Shown here: piece after piece, positions 1 through 13,700 of the stretch | How positions within the stretch are numbered: the stretch's first letter is position 1 | Layout of the letters: every line of letters starts with the position of its first letter | Assembly (NCBI GenBank): GCA_037954235.1 | Contig: JBBMOA010000017.1 | Location: 1,302,501-1,366,500, forward strand | DNA from: Aulostomus chinensis | Taxonomy: Eukaryota; Chordata; Actinopteri; Syngnathiformes; Aulostomidae | Reading direction: 5' to 3' | DNA: 64,000 nt | Position numbers and translations under genes: made by a program | Notes under the pieces: generated by a model | Databases searched by the model: none | What the model saw: the letters and a program-made list of their open reading frames with translations, nothing else | Told to the model about the DNA's origin: nothing

Positions 1-329
1 TCCATCCATCTATCATCTATCTATCTATCAATCTATCTATCATCCATCCATCTATCATCTATCTATCTATCTATCATCTATCTATCTATCTATCATCTAT
101 CTATCATCCATCCATCTATCATCCATCCATCTATCATCTATCCATCCATCTATCATCCATCCATCCATCTATCATCCATCCATCTATCTATCATCCATCC
201 ATCCATCTATCTGTCATCCATCCATCTATCTATCATCCATCCATCTATCCATCTATCATCCATCCATCTATCATCTATCTATCTATCAATCTATCTATCA
301 TCCATCCATCTATCATCCATCTATCTATC

Positions 330-368
<39 letters not shown>

Positions 369-875
369 ATCCATCCATCTATCTATCAATCTATCTATCA
401 TCTATCTATCTATCCATCATCCATCCATCTATCTATCTATCAATCTATCTATCAATCTATCTATCATCCATCCATCTATCATCCATCCATCCATCTATCT
501 GTCATCCATCCATCTATCTATCATCCATCCATCTATCCATCTATCATCCATCCATCTATCATCTATCTATCTATCAATCTATCTATCATCCATCCATCTA
601 TCATCTATCTATCTATCTATCATCTATCTATCTATCTATCATCTATCTATCATCCATCCATCTATCATCCATCCATCTATCATCTATCCATCCATCTATC
701 ATCCATCCATCCATCTATCATCCATCCATCTATCTATCATCCATCCATCCATCTATCTGTCATCCATCCATCTATCTATCATCCATCCATCTATCCATCT
801 ATCATCCATCCATCTATCATCTATCTATCTATCAATCTATCTATCATCCATCCATCTATCATCCATCTATCTATC

Positions 876-914
<39 letters not shown>

Positions 915-2412
915 ATCCATCCATCTATCTATCAATCTATCTATCATCTATCTATCTATCCATCATCCATCCATCTATCTATCTATCAATCTATCTATCA
1001 ATCTATCTATCATCCATCCATCTATCATCCATCCATCTATCTATCATCTATCTATCATCTATCTATCATCCATCCATCTATCATCCATCCATCCATCTGT
1101 CATCCATCCATCCATCTATCTATCATCCATCCATCCATCTATCATCCATCCATCCATCTATCTATCATCCATCCATCTATCCATCTATCATCCATCCATC
1201 CATCTATCATCTATCTATCATCTATCTATCATCCATCCATCTATCTATCATCCATCCATCCATCTATCCATCCATCTATCATCCATCCATCTATCTATCA
1301 TCCATCTATCTATCTATCTATCATCCATCTATCTATCATCCATCCATCTATCATCTATCTATCATCTATCTGTCATCCATCCATCTATCATCCATCCATC
1401 CATCCATCTATCCATCCATCCATCATCCATCCATCTATCTATCATCCATCTATCTATCATCCATCTATCTATCATCCATCCATCTATCATCCATCTATCT
1501 ATCTATCATCTATCTATCATCCATCCATCTATCATCCATCTATCTATCTATCTATCATCTATCATCCATCCATCTATCTATCTATCCATCCATCTATCAT
1601 CCATCTATCTATCATCCATCCATCTATCATCCATCTATCTATCTATCATCTATCTATCATCCATCCATCTATCATCCATCCATCTATCATCCATCTATCT
1701 ATCTATCATCCATCTATCATCCATCTTTCTATCATCTATCTATCTATCTATCATCTATCATCCATCCATCTATCTATCTATCCATCCATCTATCCATCCA
1801 TCTATCTATCATCCATCCATCCATCTATCATCCATCCATCCATCTATCATCCATCCATCTATCTATCATCCATCCATCTATCCATCTATCATCCATCCAT
1901 CATCTATCTATCATCTATCTATCATCCATCCATCTATCATCCATCCATCTATCATCTATCTATCATCCATCCATCTATCATCCATCCATCTATCTATCAT
2001 CCATCCATCCATCTATCATCCATCCATCCATCTATCTGTCATCCATCCATCTATCTATCATCCATCCATCCATCCATCTATCATCTATCTATCTATCAAT
2101 CTATCTATCATCCATCCATCTATCATCCATCTATCTATCATCTATCTATCTATCTATCATCTATCTATCTATCTATCATCTATCTATCATCCATCCATCT
2201 ATCATCCATCCATCTATCATCTATCCATCCATCTATCATCCATCCATCCATCTATCATCCATCCATCTATCTATCATCCATCCATCCATCTATCTGTCAT
2301 CCATCCATCTATCTATCATCCATCCATCTATCCATCTATCATCCATCCATCTATCATCTATCTATCTATCAATCTATCTATCATCCATCCATCTATCATC
2401 CATCTATCTATC

Positions 2413-2451
<39 letters not shown>

Positions 2452-2617
2452 ATCCATCCATCTATCTATCAATCTATCTATCATCTATCTATCTATCCAT
2501 CATCCATCCATCTATCTATCTATCAATCTATCTATCAATCTATCTATCTATCTATCTATCATCCATCCATCTATCATCCATCCATCTATCTATCATCCAT
2601 CTATCTATCTATCTATC

Positions 2618-2648
<31 letters not shown>

Positions 2649-2746
2649 ATCTATCTATCATCCATCCATCTATCATCCATCCATCTATCATCCATCCATC
2701 TATCATCTATCTATCCATATATCTAACTATCAATTTATTTATCTAT
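1..2746. repeat. ATCT/ATCC tetranucleotide satellite
   Basis: The first 2.7 kb consist of interspersed ATCT and ATCC units with rare variants (CTGTC, CAATC). The array is not random. A stretch of about 260 bp beginning at a CTGTC variant recurs almost unchanged at 211, 757 and 2294, so larger blocks were duplicated. It ends abruptly at 2747 in unique sequence. It probably lies in or beyond the 3' part of the ppp1r37-like gene. It has no coding potential. Confidence 0.97.
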
Positions 2747-3397
2747 CTGTCCATCTGTCATAAATTTGGCGTTGTGTTGCCCGTCGCTGCACAGCTCAAC
2801 CAACAGTGACAGTGGGGTAATGGCTGGAATGCGAAGTGGCCAGGCTGTGCTATGTGGCTAAGCTGGGCTAGGCTAATTTAGCTTTGTCAAACATGATTGC
2901 GTGCATAGATAGCTTTGTATTGCATACACACTTGTAGCTTCATGCTATATTTACACAGAGTAAATGTACTTGTCCTCTTGGACTTGCATTACCACATTGG
3001 TACTGCGAATTAAATTCATGAGTTTTTCACGGAAAAACTTCATCAAAAAAATTCCCTTCTCTGGGAAGTTCTTTGTTAGCTGTGTTAATCTGGTTGGGTC
3101 CATAGCATCAGCTGGTGTGATGTCCAGGGACTGGTTCAGGGGTTTCCTCATCTACAGTTCCACCCTAGAGAAGCAGAGCGTTCTCCAGCCCTCATTTCCA
3201 TTCTATGGCCTGTTTTGGTTGAGTCTTAGGCTCTCAGCAGGCAGCTTGTCAGTGCTGATGAAGCAACTGAACACGCCTGTCCCAGCAGAAAATCACTTGC
3301 TTGATGATGGACGGATGGATGATAAACTGCTGCTTCTCCCCAACATACTCCAACTTCTCCCTTTATCAGTGACAAACCAGTGGTAACATGGTCGTAC
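2747..3397. other. intronic unique sequence downstream of exon 9
   Basis: This is non-repetitive DNA between the satellite and the last recognisable ppp1r37-like exon. I looked for the next leucine-rich-repeat exon on the minus strand and found none, so the gene continues off the left edge or has lost it. The only coding-like stretch is the transposase-tail resemblance at 2960-3150. Confidence 0.6.
2960..3150 (-). mobile_element. possible BED-finger/hAT transposase remnant
   Basis: The minus-strand translation contains the spaced pattern AMDPTRL...FP...MKFFREKL. It resembles the segment following the zinc finger in SCAND3/ZBED-type hAT transposases (M-x-P-x-R-L ... K-P-x-x-F-F-x-R-K-L). The histidines of the finger are not preserved and no terminal repeats were seen. 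The resemblance is short and could be coincidental. Confidence 0.25.
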
Positions 3398-3539
3398 CTT
3401 CACATGTGATGCTGGCGTGGGCCAGGCCTAGCTGCAGCAGCGAGCCGTTCATCATCAGAGGCTCCCTGATCACCTGGACCCCCTTGTTCCCTACGTGGTT
3501 CTCTCCCAGATCCAGCACTTGCAGAACTGTCAGCGATGG
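3398..3539 (-). CDS. ppp1r37: ppp1r37-like exon 9 (LRR)
   Basis: The acceptor is a TTTTACAG just upstream and the donor is GTACGA at 3397. It encodes residues 315-361, starting in phase 0 and ending one base into a codon. It contains the repeat core LQVLDLGENHVGNKGV and then LLQLGLAHASITCEG, which aligns with the PPP1R37 segment ending LASTKLTCEG. It is the last exon visible in the window. Confidence 0.85.
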
Positions 3540-4724
3540 CTGTAAAACATGTGGTTCTGCCGTCATGTAGAGTCCCTACAGTGTTCTAGAGGCCGAGGTC
3601 TTTGGTCTGGACCCTGACTCTGCATCTGAGAGTGGGCGCGGGCTCAGAAGCTTGATTTTCTCATGCCGATCATTATGTTGTGTGCTGATTCGTCCTTCTC
3701 CAAATGTTTCCTCTCACGTTAAAACTTTTGTTTCCACTCTCTAGAGCCACATTAGCATTGAAGGTTGATTAGCTGGTGTATAAAGCTGGGGGTGTCTGGG
3801 GCACAAGGGGCCCGTGTTGCCCAACAGCTTGAAGAAGAAGGCGCCTCCCACTCCTCGGTTGCCCCCTCGCCTCACCACCCTTGTTCAACTCCTCTGGTCA
3901 CTGCTCCGAAGAGAGGGAGCGCGGGGGTGGAAAGGAAGCTAAGAAGGCAACCAAAAGACCCCAAGCGCGTCTCCTTCTGAGTTAATTTGCACCACGGTGA
4001 CAACATACACACTTGAGAGCCCCCCCCCCCCCCCCCCTTGGCTGCACAGAGGCACCGCCACATCCAACGCGTGGTGAGGAGCTTCTCCGGTGAAGAGGGG
4101 AGGAGGAGAGGGAGGAAGAGCATCTCGAATGGATATGCACGAGGGATAATACCAGACAATTAAAGAGGCGACTGCCTCGTTGAGAGTGTGAGAGTCAAGC
4201 ATGGTTGAAGCCTGTCAAACGTAAACCACAGGAGAGTTGGAGTGAGAAGTTGGGGGGGGGGGCAGGAGTGTGAAAGCACCAAAAACACAGTATGCTTTCA
4301 CACATGACACGCTGGCTTCAAACAAAAACAGCCAAAGATGCTAAGTGGAGGAAAGCAGGAGCCCTGAGTGACATATTCACCTAAGAATAATCATTTTTCG
4401 AAGGACATGAACAAAGACACATCATCCGCCAAATGTAAAACCTGAAAATCAGGACCTGTAAGAGGCAAGACAACAAGCCAGGAGGACAGAGAGGAAATAC
4501 ACAAGCGGAAAGGTTAATAACAGCTCTCCTTATCATCATATTTGACACCAGCAGCTATGGGTCTAATTATCATCATTACGGCCTGCAAGGACATCTACTT
4601 ACCCTGTGACTGGCAGGCCACATGAACACCCTCCTTAACACACATCTATTATTTAATCAAACTGTTCCTTCTTTTGGTATCACTGGAGGAGACGGGGAAG
4701 TGTGTGTGTGCATGCGTGTGTGTG

Positions 4725-4758
<34 letters not shown>

Positions 4759-7700
4759 AGAGTGTGTGTTTGGGTAAACAGGCGAGGCAGGCCTTTAATT
4801 TCTAGCCTTTTGACTTCCACAATCGCCACTCACATGACAGGAAGGTGCAGTTTATGCTGCCAATCAGGCAGAAGGAATGCATGTTATTAAGATTGTACAG
4901 AGAAACGTGTGGAGGCGGGATTTTCCAGAGGGGTTTTCTGTTGATGAGGCCCAAAACTCCTCATTTCCTCAGAACCGGATGGACGAGCAGCAGGTATCAA
5001 GCAGGTCAAAAGCATCTAATGAGGAACAAAATTGATGCATTCAAAGCAAATAAGTGAAATCCTTTACATCAACTATAATGATTATTTATGGCACTTTTCA
5101 CATGTAAAACTCCAATCAACAATTCAGCATGTCAAAGCTGGGGGGGGGCTGAGGCTGTGGGAGCAGGCTTCTTGATGCATTTGATGCCCATCTGGGTATG
5201 CAAACTCTTGTTCTACTGATTATTTTAATTCCTGTACTTCCCTGGATAATGTGATGATACCACGGACTTCTCTGAATGGCAGTTCCTCCAAACCCTCTAA
5301 ATCCTAATGAACAAAAACATTCTGGAAATACTTTTGTGAATAAGAGACTTCTGTCTTTCAGTGTCCAGTGTTACTCCTCATGGGGTTCATTCATCAGGTT
5401 CTCCCACCTAGACGGTACCGCCGCCTGGCGGTGTGTCCGCCTGACAGGAGCAGGTCAGACAGGTGAAGCAGGCAAGTGTTCATGATCCCTCTAAGAGAAA
5501 ACTGGACTGAGCCTTCGAGGCCGGCTGGTAGCTCCAACAGGTACTAATTACACTGGGCGTCTGATTCCGTGCTTCGGTGATTCAACACATATAGGAACAA
5601 ACTGACGGATTTACCAATGGTAACAAAACTGAAATGTTCTGCAACGTAGAGGATGAAATCTGTAGCTGGGAGGAGGAGCAACACCTGGACCCTACAGAGT
5701 TAAATCTTTACACAGATGCTTTTACTTTATTGCTACAACTTTAGTTTCCCTGACACTAGCAGTCATATATAGACAGAATGTGTTTAAGCACAGACTCTTT
5801 ATAACAGTTTAGTTGCAGCGTCTCACCAGAGCCTTGGCCAGATGGACCATGCCTTTCGCAGTAATCTGGTTGTTCCTCAGCAGTAGGACGTTCAGACCCG
5901 CCGTCTGCCGCCGCAGACCATCACACAGCTCCTCCAAACCTGGGCAGCAGTTTTAAAACATTCATTTATGATAATTCACACATTCATGTTCAGGGTTACC
6001 GCTTGCCTATGCTGGTGTCTGTACGCTAAATGGCACAGACAGATGCTCAGTGGGAGTGCTGCTGCAGTGACTTCAGTTCCAGTTACTACAAAGATGGCTG
6101 CTGCTGGATGTGTTTACCTTTTCCAACGTCTATAGTAATTAGATATTATTAAAGCTTGACTGGGATGATCCCTCCCTCCCACTCTTTATCCCCGAGCTTC
6201 ATTAATTGGACACGTTGGGGTTCATGGTCTCCCAGAACCTGAACAGGACTGCCAAAGCATTATTATCCATCATTAGTAAGATTATGTGTCCCACTTGCAG
6301 CTGCTGACATTTGTTGGGCGTCTTTTTCATGCAGTGACTCAGGAATGTTCTGGAATGGATACATGTATCTGCTGTCAGGAAGGGAACATTGGCGAGTGTC
6401 TGCCCTCCTTCAGAAAGTAAGTGAGATGAGAACTGAATTGTTCTTTCTACGCTCTGTAAACAAAGAGCAAGTATTTATTCCTGAGCTTGAGTGAATTTAC
6501 TTCAGTTTCTTTGATACATTCAATCAAAGTCATTCAATAGAAACAATTAAATAATAATCATAATAATAATAGGACAATGTCTGCGACTGTTGAACCAACT
6601 TCAACAGGTCAACGAGACGTACCGCTACAACATGCCACATTGCAACCGACTGTTCAGACTGTGGTTCTTTTAGATCAGTGTGCAGGCTGGTAGCAGGAAC
6701 CAACATGTTACGTATTCTTGTTTCAGTGACAAAGTCGAGTATCATACCATCGTCAGCCACAGCATTGTTGCTGAGCTCCAACAGCTGTAGACAGCTGTTG
6801 GAGCTCAGCAGGTCTCCCAGGTGCAGGGCGTCCTGATGGCTGTTCAGGAGGTTGTTGGTGAGGTGCAGCTCTTGGAGAACCTTGTTTGTCTTCAGCCCAC
6901 CAACTGTGCAGCAGCAAAACACAACCAAAAGGTGGAGGTGAAATAAATCAGGTTACACCACATGATCTGAGTCAGTTTTTGACCGCTTCTTTGGACTCAC
7001 TGTGGAGTAGGAATCTCAACTCCTATGGGGGGTTCTGTGTGGCGTACTGGTGGCAGTGAGTACTTGGAGATGTTTGAATGGACCCAGTGGCCCTGATCAC
7101 ACCAGCCGTGCAAACCTGACTATGGTGGAACAATGGAACAAAGGCTCTTGGTCGTGGTACGGATCACAGTGTGAGAGGTCCGAAGAAGCCAAGGCCATGA
7201 TGTTGGCAACCGAAGGGAAACACAGATAATAGCCCTGGGCTGCAGATGCCCATGGATCTGGTATGATTCATGGAAATGTTCAATAACATTGGCTCGGGTA
7301 CAGTAAAGTACTGACTTATTAACTTTGAAGTATCAATGCAGTGTAGTTACTAACATTTTTCTATGCATTGAGGGCTGTGTAGCTGCGCGCAGACTGAGAT
7401 AAAGAGACGGGTTGTTGCTGAGGTCTGTGGGTGGTGTAGTTCAGCTATTAGCTGAAGGTGGTGCTGTGGGATATTGTGATATTGTGATGTGATGTGATGA
7501 AAGCAAGGCGGAGCTACAAATGTGGCTGTTTGAGAGAAGATTTAGAGGTTTAGAGAGAATAATCCCCTACACTCTAGACTTTTGATGGGGGCCGGCGTAG
7601 GATCAGCTCCTTGTTGCCGACTCGGATTCAGATGTTGAGATGGTTTGAAATTGAAATTCGAAAAAGGAACAACTGTACTTGCATCAGGCCTCCAGCTTGT

Positions 7701-10700
7701 AACTGCAGTAAAAGGAGAGTGCACTCACTCACCCTGGCCATATCCACCCCCCCAGTCTGATGTATGGTCAGGAAACTCAGGGATACGGCATGACAGGACA
7801 TGACACAATACGATATGGTACGACATGATACAACAGGATACAATATGAAATGATCCAGTGTGACGCGTTACAACAGGATACGATACACAAAGATACGATA
7901 CGTCACGACACGATAGAACAGGATTCATATGATATGACAATATGGGACAGGATATGATACAACGCCAAACGATACACTATGACACGAGAGGATAGGATAT
8001 GTTACGATACGACGGGACATGACTCTTCACAAGAGGACATGATACAATAAGACACACTGTACTGGCCCTATAGGGAAATCTGTCTTGGACTCAAACGCGT
8101 AATAATAAATCTCAAATTGCCTTCAGAGTTAAAACTCGCTGCACATGTACAGTGCAGCTGTAACGGTCACAACGGTAAAAAGCAGGTAGTCCACATAACA
8201 CCTCCTGGGTCACAGGAGTGAGACGGGCGCGGCGGAGGGGCACTGCCTACACATGGTTACACATATTGTAACAAAAGAGGTGACAAATTTTCACAGGACA
8301 CTGTAGCTTTCGCTATTTGGTGTAACGCAGAAATCCCGAGTATACGAGGTGGTGAGGAACTGACGGTTCCAGGTTCTAACAATCAAGACATCAAATACAC
8401 ATAGAAATAAACAGTGATGTTCCACAAAATGCAAGTATGAATAAAACAAACTGAAACTATTTTTTTTACAAAAGCAAAACTGAACAATGTTGACTTTCCC
8501 ATGAATCTTTGCGCTAACATAATCATGTAGGCTCCGCCCCCTGCAACCTGCTGAATGAGAGGTCAGTGACGCCTCAGCTGAGGACATTCGTGAGACATTC
8601 TGTCTGTTGGGTTTCCTTCAAACCCACACACTCTCCACATCAAAGCCTCAAACTAACTCTCCTTGAGCTGCAGCATTGCTCATCATGTGCCTTCAAATTA
8701 TTTTCTCCACTCACTGGAGTTTGCTCGCTCGCTACGTGTGCGGCGTGGTCCGTGCTCTTGAAGTGCACCTTTTCCAGTGTGGCCCAGTTAAGGGAGGTGC
8801 ATCACGCCCGGCTGCGGTATGGTGGGACTCCAGTGGGAAAACAAACCAGCCTTGAGGAAGCACAAGTTCCTGGGTACGATGCAGGTAGAAGAATGTGTTC
8901 AGGAGCATGGAAACAAGGGCGCAGCAGGATTCACCGCCTGTAATTCCTGCAGTAAGGATCAAGTGGCTCTCCTTCTCCTTTGAACTCCAACGAGCTGTTG
9001 TTGAAGTAAGACTCAACACAGGTGACCTGAGCAACACCTGAGAATCTGAAGGGTCTCTTTCAAAGATGTCAGCCTGTCCTCCATTGTCAGAATCTTTTCA
9101 TTCTATCGCAGCTTCTCTACGGTGCTGCTCGGCAGTTAAGTGTGTGTTCTGGGCATCCCTGTGTGTGTGTGTGTGTGTGTGTGTACTGTACTATGTATCC
9201 GTGTTGCCTGGGTCCTTGCTGCCCTTGCGTCCAGATCGATGCTGCAGATTTGATAAAGCCTGTTGGGCTGCATGTGGAATGCCAACATTGTCATCAGGCA
9301 CAGTGGGAACCAAATGGTGGAATCGGTGTGATTGATCTGGTCCACTCCACCGCAAACGCCCAGCCCTGTAATCACAGGCTCCTCCAATCGAAGGCAATGA
9401 TCCTCAACTGGGACCCCCTGCTGGCATGGAAGGGTAGGTGGGCTCGGTAAAGGCAGAGAGCGTGGGGTGAGGTGGGGTGAGGGATGAGTAGGGGGGAGGG
9501 GGATGTGAAACCCTACAACATCAAAGAGTTCCAGGAAGTGACTGAACGTTGGAGGAGCAAGTTTCTGTGGTGAGGAGCGGGCAGCGTCCGTTTGGATGCC
9601 CCCGTCCAGCTGAGAGGAGGCCACAGGCTTGTGTCACTGTTTTGGGTGGTTTTTGTGGGTTTTTTTCCCTCTAAAGAATAAAAAAACAGATTGTTTAATA
9701 CGGCACTAACTGACCGTGTAGCAGGACTCTATTGTGATACGTTATTTAGTAAAAAAGAGATTTTCACAAACGGTTAATGCGAGTTGAGTTTTACTCTCAT
9801 TGCTCACAGCTCAGCAGTTCAGATATAACAGCCCAACCTGCGTGTGTGTGTGTGTGCGTGTGTGTGACAGTCAATCCATGTCCACCACTCAGCCCCCCAC
9901 TGAGTGCTGTGTTCAGCAGTGGTAAGTGTATTTATGTGTGTATACTCATCTGGTGCTGTAATTGGGAGTGTCTGTGTGCCAGTGTTTGTGCTTGTGCCTC
10001 CATTCTTCTTATTTGTGGGTCATGTGACCCACAGAGGTCCAACAGCAACCAATCAATGAAGGTGAGAGAGGGCAGGTGTTGCTACTGTTTTTCTCCTCCT
10101 CACATATTTAAAATGGCATGAAGATCATATGTAGAGACTCGATTGAAAAGCTGTAGGATCCGTCCGACTAACACCTTAAATTGTCTCATGTAGTTTTATA
10201 ACACGGATGAGAGGAAAACATCTTTGCATAATAAAGCAAGAACATAGAGATGAATGTTCAATGATGTCATTGTTTTTAATATTTATGTCGAGTACCGCTC
10301 TTCCCCTCTTGGAGGCTTTTATGTATCGGTTAGTTGTTTGAATGGAAGTAAATATTCTTGTCGTATTTCTCTTGGTGTCCTCTTCCAATCACATCGGCAG
10401 TTGGCGCTTCATCAAGCATCGTCGCTAGTTTCAAGCCGGCGTAAATAATGTTTCCATGCCAAGTGGCCTCACCCTTTAACCAGCTAGTGAACCAGGTGCT
10501 CCACCTGCTCCAGGTGCTCCACCTGTTCCAGGTGCTCCACCTGCTCCAGGTGCTCCACCTGTTCCAGGTGCTCCACCTGCTCCAGGTGCTCCACCTGTTC
10601 CAGGTGCTCCACCTGCTCCAGGTGCTCCACCTGTTCCAGGTGCTCCACCTGCTCCAGGTGCTCCACCTGCTCTAGCGTGTTCCTGAGGCTGGTCTGGTGC

Positions 10701-13700
10701 CTCCACAGTGCCTCGGTGGTGAGGAGCGGGAGGAGACGTTTGCTCCATAGACCCAGCACTGATGCCTTAGAACCTGGAGACATGGACCTCCACCTCCTCC
10801 AGACCTCCTCTTCCCAGACCTGGGCTTCAGAGGGAAGGACATAAGGCTCTTTGATTGGTCTGAGTGATGTCACACCTGAAACACACCTATGAATCAGGTG
10901 TCTAATGACGGCCTCTTTATACTCTGATCACACGCCCTCTAATTACAAGAATGAGGCTGAACACGCCCCGAGCGCATGGCACCAACATGCCGCCAGCCGC
11001 CATAGATCACTTGAAAAGTGTCGTTTGACTTCCTGTACTACAAACTCGAACTATGAGAATGCCAACCAACAAACAACCGGCATCGAGGAGAGGGTTCTGA
11101 AGGGCGTGTGCAGCGTGTCAGCAGTGCGGCTGTGTAGAACCCAAGTCTTTCGTCTTTCCCTTCAAGGCTCCAGTGGTGCTCCGTTAAACGTACAGTTCCT
11201 TCTCCTCACTGCTCATATTTCAAACTTTCAAAAGTTTTCAGCTGGACCAAGGAGTGCGGTTGCCTGTCGACATGCTGTCCTGCTGCACTGTCTGTAAAAC
11301 ATCCATACCAGCCAACCACTCAGTGTTAGGAACAGGTTCTGTTAGGAACAGGTTCTTTTCTTGGTTAGGGTCAGTGATATAATCAGGTTCTTGTTCCACT
11401 GAGGGTCAGCGTTAGGATCAGGTTCTGATGGGGTTACAGAACATTCTTGTGTGCGTGCTGCTGATGGAGAAGCTCGGGCTGTGAGAGTGAAAGAACCCGT
11501 AACCCAGAAGCTCTGATCAAGGTGGCTCTTGAATCCACAAGGTGAAACATTGATATGTACTTCATCTTCAGTTTATGAAAAACGTTCCACCGTCTGCGCG
11601 GGTCAGTCAAACATCCTTGTTCTCTTCCACTGTCCCTGTGCCTGCAAGTCTGGAGTCGGAACAGTAATTAACTCGATCTGATCCGTGCTTGAGAATACCA
11701 TGTCCAAATGGAGTGCTACCTGGAACTTGTGCTGGTAAAGGTGGTGCTCTTTGGTCATAGGCTTGGTCCAGTTTAAAAGTTGAAAGATGCCAAGGCACTC
11801 ATCTTCTATAAAGTTAAATGCCTTTATTTTTATGGGCAAAGCATGAATGAAAAACTTGGACGTGTTTCGGCTAGAAGCCTCCGTCAAAAGGCATTTAACT
11901 TTATAGAAGATGAGTGCCTTGGCATCTTTCAACTTTTAAACTGATCCATGCTTGGTTGGGTCCTTGAATTTGAGGGACTTGTGCCTGGAAAGTCTTTCCC
12001 TCCCTCCATGTTCCCCCTCTTCTCCTGTTGAGGGTGGTGGGGGTGGAGCCTATCCCAGCAGCCTTCCCCCTGGACAGGTCACCAGTCCATGGCAGGGCCA
12101 ACACATAGAGACAGACAACCATTGGCTCTCCCAGCCACGCCTACGGTCAATTTAGAGTCTGGATTAACCTGGTCCCTCTTGATGTCTTTGGACTGTGGAG
12201 GAAGCTGGAGTACCAGAGAGAACCCAGCAGGAACAGGGAGAACATGGAGACTCACCCAGAAAGACCCCGTGCTGCAGCCGGGGCTCCACCCACAACCTTC
12301 TTGCTTGCTTCTTACACCGTGCCGCCCGGAAAGTCTTTCAAAAACCCATTTTCAACTTTTTTTCAAAAATACAAAATACTGCTTGGAAATGTCTCTCTCA
12401 CACACACACACACACACACAAAGTCACTGTTTTCTCATATTTGGTCTGTAACATTCACAACAACACAAAATGTGTTCAACAGATGTACCAATGACTAAGA
12501 AATATGTAAAGAAAAAGCGCTCATGGCTTTAAATATGTTTTTTGGGTAAATTGCTTGAAATCATAGAAAATAAAAGCTCAGTTATATATGAACAAATTCA
12601 CAACATAAAAATGCTCCTGTTCTAGTGAGTGTATGTTTTTTCCTCATGTTTCCCACAAGTGAGCTGAAAAGAACAAAAAAGAAAACAATGAAGCACATTT
12701 GCATTTTTCTGGAGAACATATGAAGTGTGTGTGTGTACTTGTACTTGCTACATAGCGAGGACCGGAAAAAAAGTCCACACAACTTCAGAACACATTTGAA
12801 GGTCAGAAATTGGTTTCAGGGTCAGGGATAGAATGAGGTTCTGGTCCGGTTCCGGTGTCGGGTATTTGGTTGTGATAGAGGGGCTAAGGAATGCACAACA
12901 CCAATGAGGGTCCTCACAAAGGTGTAAGTACAAGGATTGTTGTGTGTGTGCGTGTGTGTGTGTGTCCTGTGGCCAGCAGGACCAGATTTTGACCCGTGAC
13001 CGACTCTGCAGGCCTGGACCCAGATTAGAGGCATAATCTCTTACCTGTCACTTTACACACTGCTGCACACATCTATAATGGCTTTGGTAGCCAGGACACA
13101 CACACACACACACACACACACATTCAAACAAAGACATGGTCTGAGTGTCATCAGCAGTCAGTGGTGTAAAGTATTTCAAGTGTTGTATTTTATGTACAGA
13201 ATGTCGAGATGTCTGGACACTTGAGGATTGGCACTTTTGGGTATTGTAGTTTTACTACAATACTTTGTAGTCCATCAGTTTGTGGCCATCAATTACTAGT
13301 TTGGAGAAAAGGATTTTGCACAAGAAAAAAAATGATAAAATCCAATGAGGACAACAAACTTCCCAATCTGACAACTTCAAGATGACCCAGTCCAAGACCA
13401 GGACCAGAACCAACACCAACACCGTAGAACCTTTAGAGGACTGAACACTCAAGAATAAGTGTGTGTGCGTGTGTGTTTTCATCATGTGTGTTTGTGTTTG
13501 CATTGTGTGCGTGTACGTGTGCGTGTACATGCGTGTGTGCGCATTGTGTGTGTACATGCGCGTGTGTGTGTGTTTGCATTGTGTGTACATGTGTGTGTGT
13601 TTGCATTGTGTGCGTGTACATGTGTGTGCTTACGCTTGTGTGTGTACATGCGTGTGTGTTTGCTCTTGTGTGTGTACGTGCGTGCACATGTAGGTGTGTG

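Noticed and set aside
10476..10873. Collagen-like GAPGAGGAPGTG repeat protein on the minus strand
   Set aside because: The frame equals the 18-bp E-box minisatellite. No flanking coding sequence or splice sites support a protein.
11603..11932. 109-codon minus-strand frame
   Set aside because: It runs through the 57-bp inverted repeat, so the similar peptide at both ends reflects the hairpin, not a gene.
12089..12498. Similar peptides at 12089-12451 and 30495-30710
   Set aside because: They are two copies of one SINE in opposite orientation, which explains the shared peptides.
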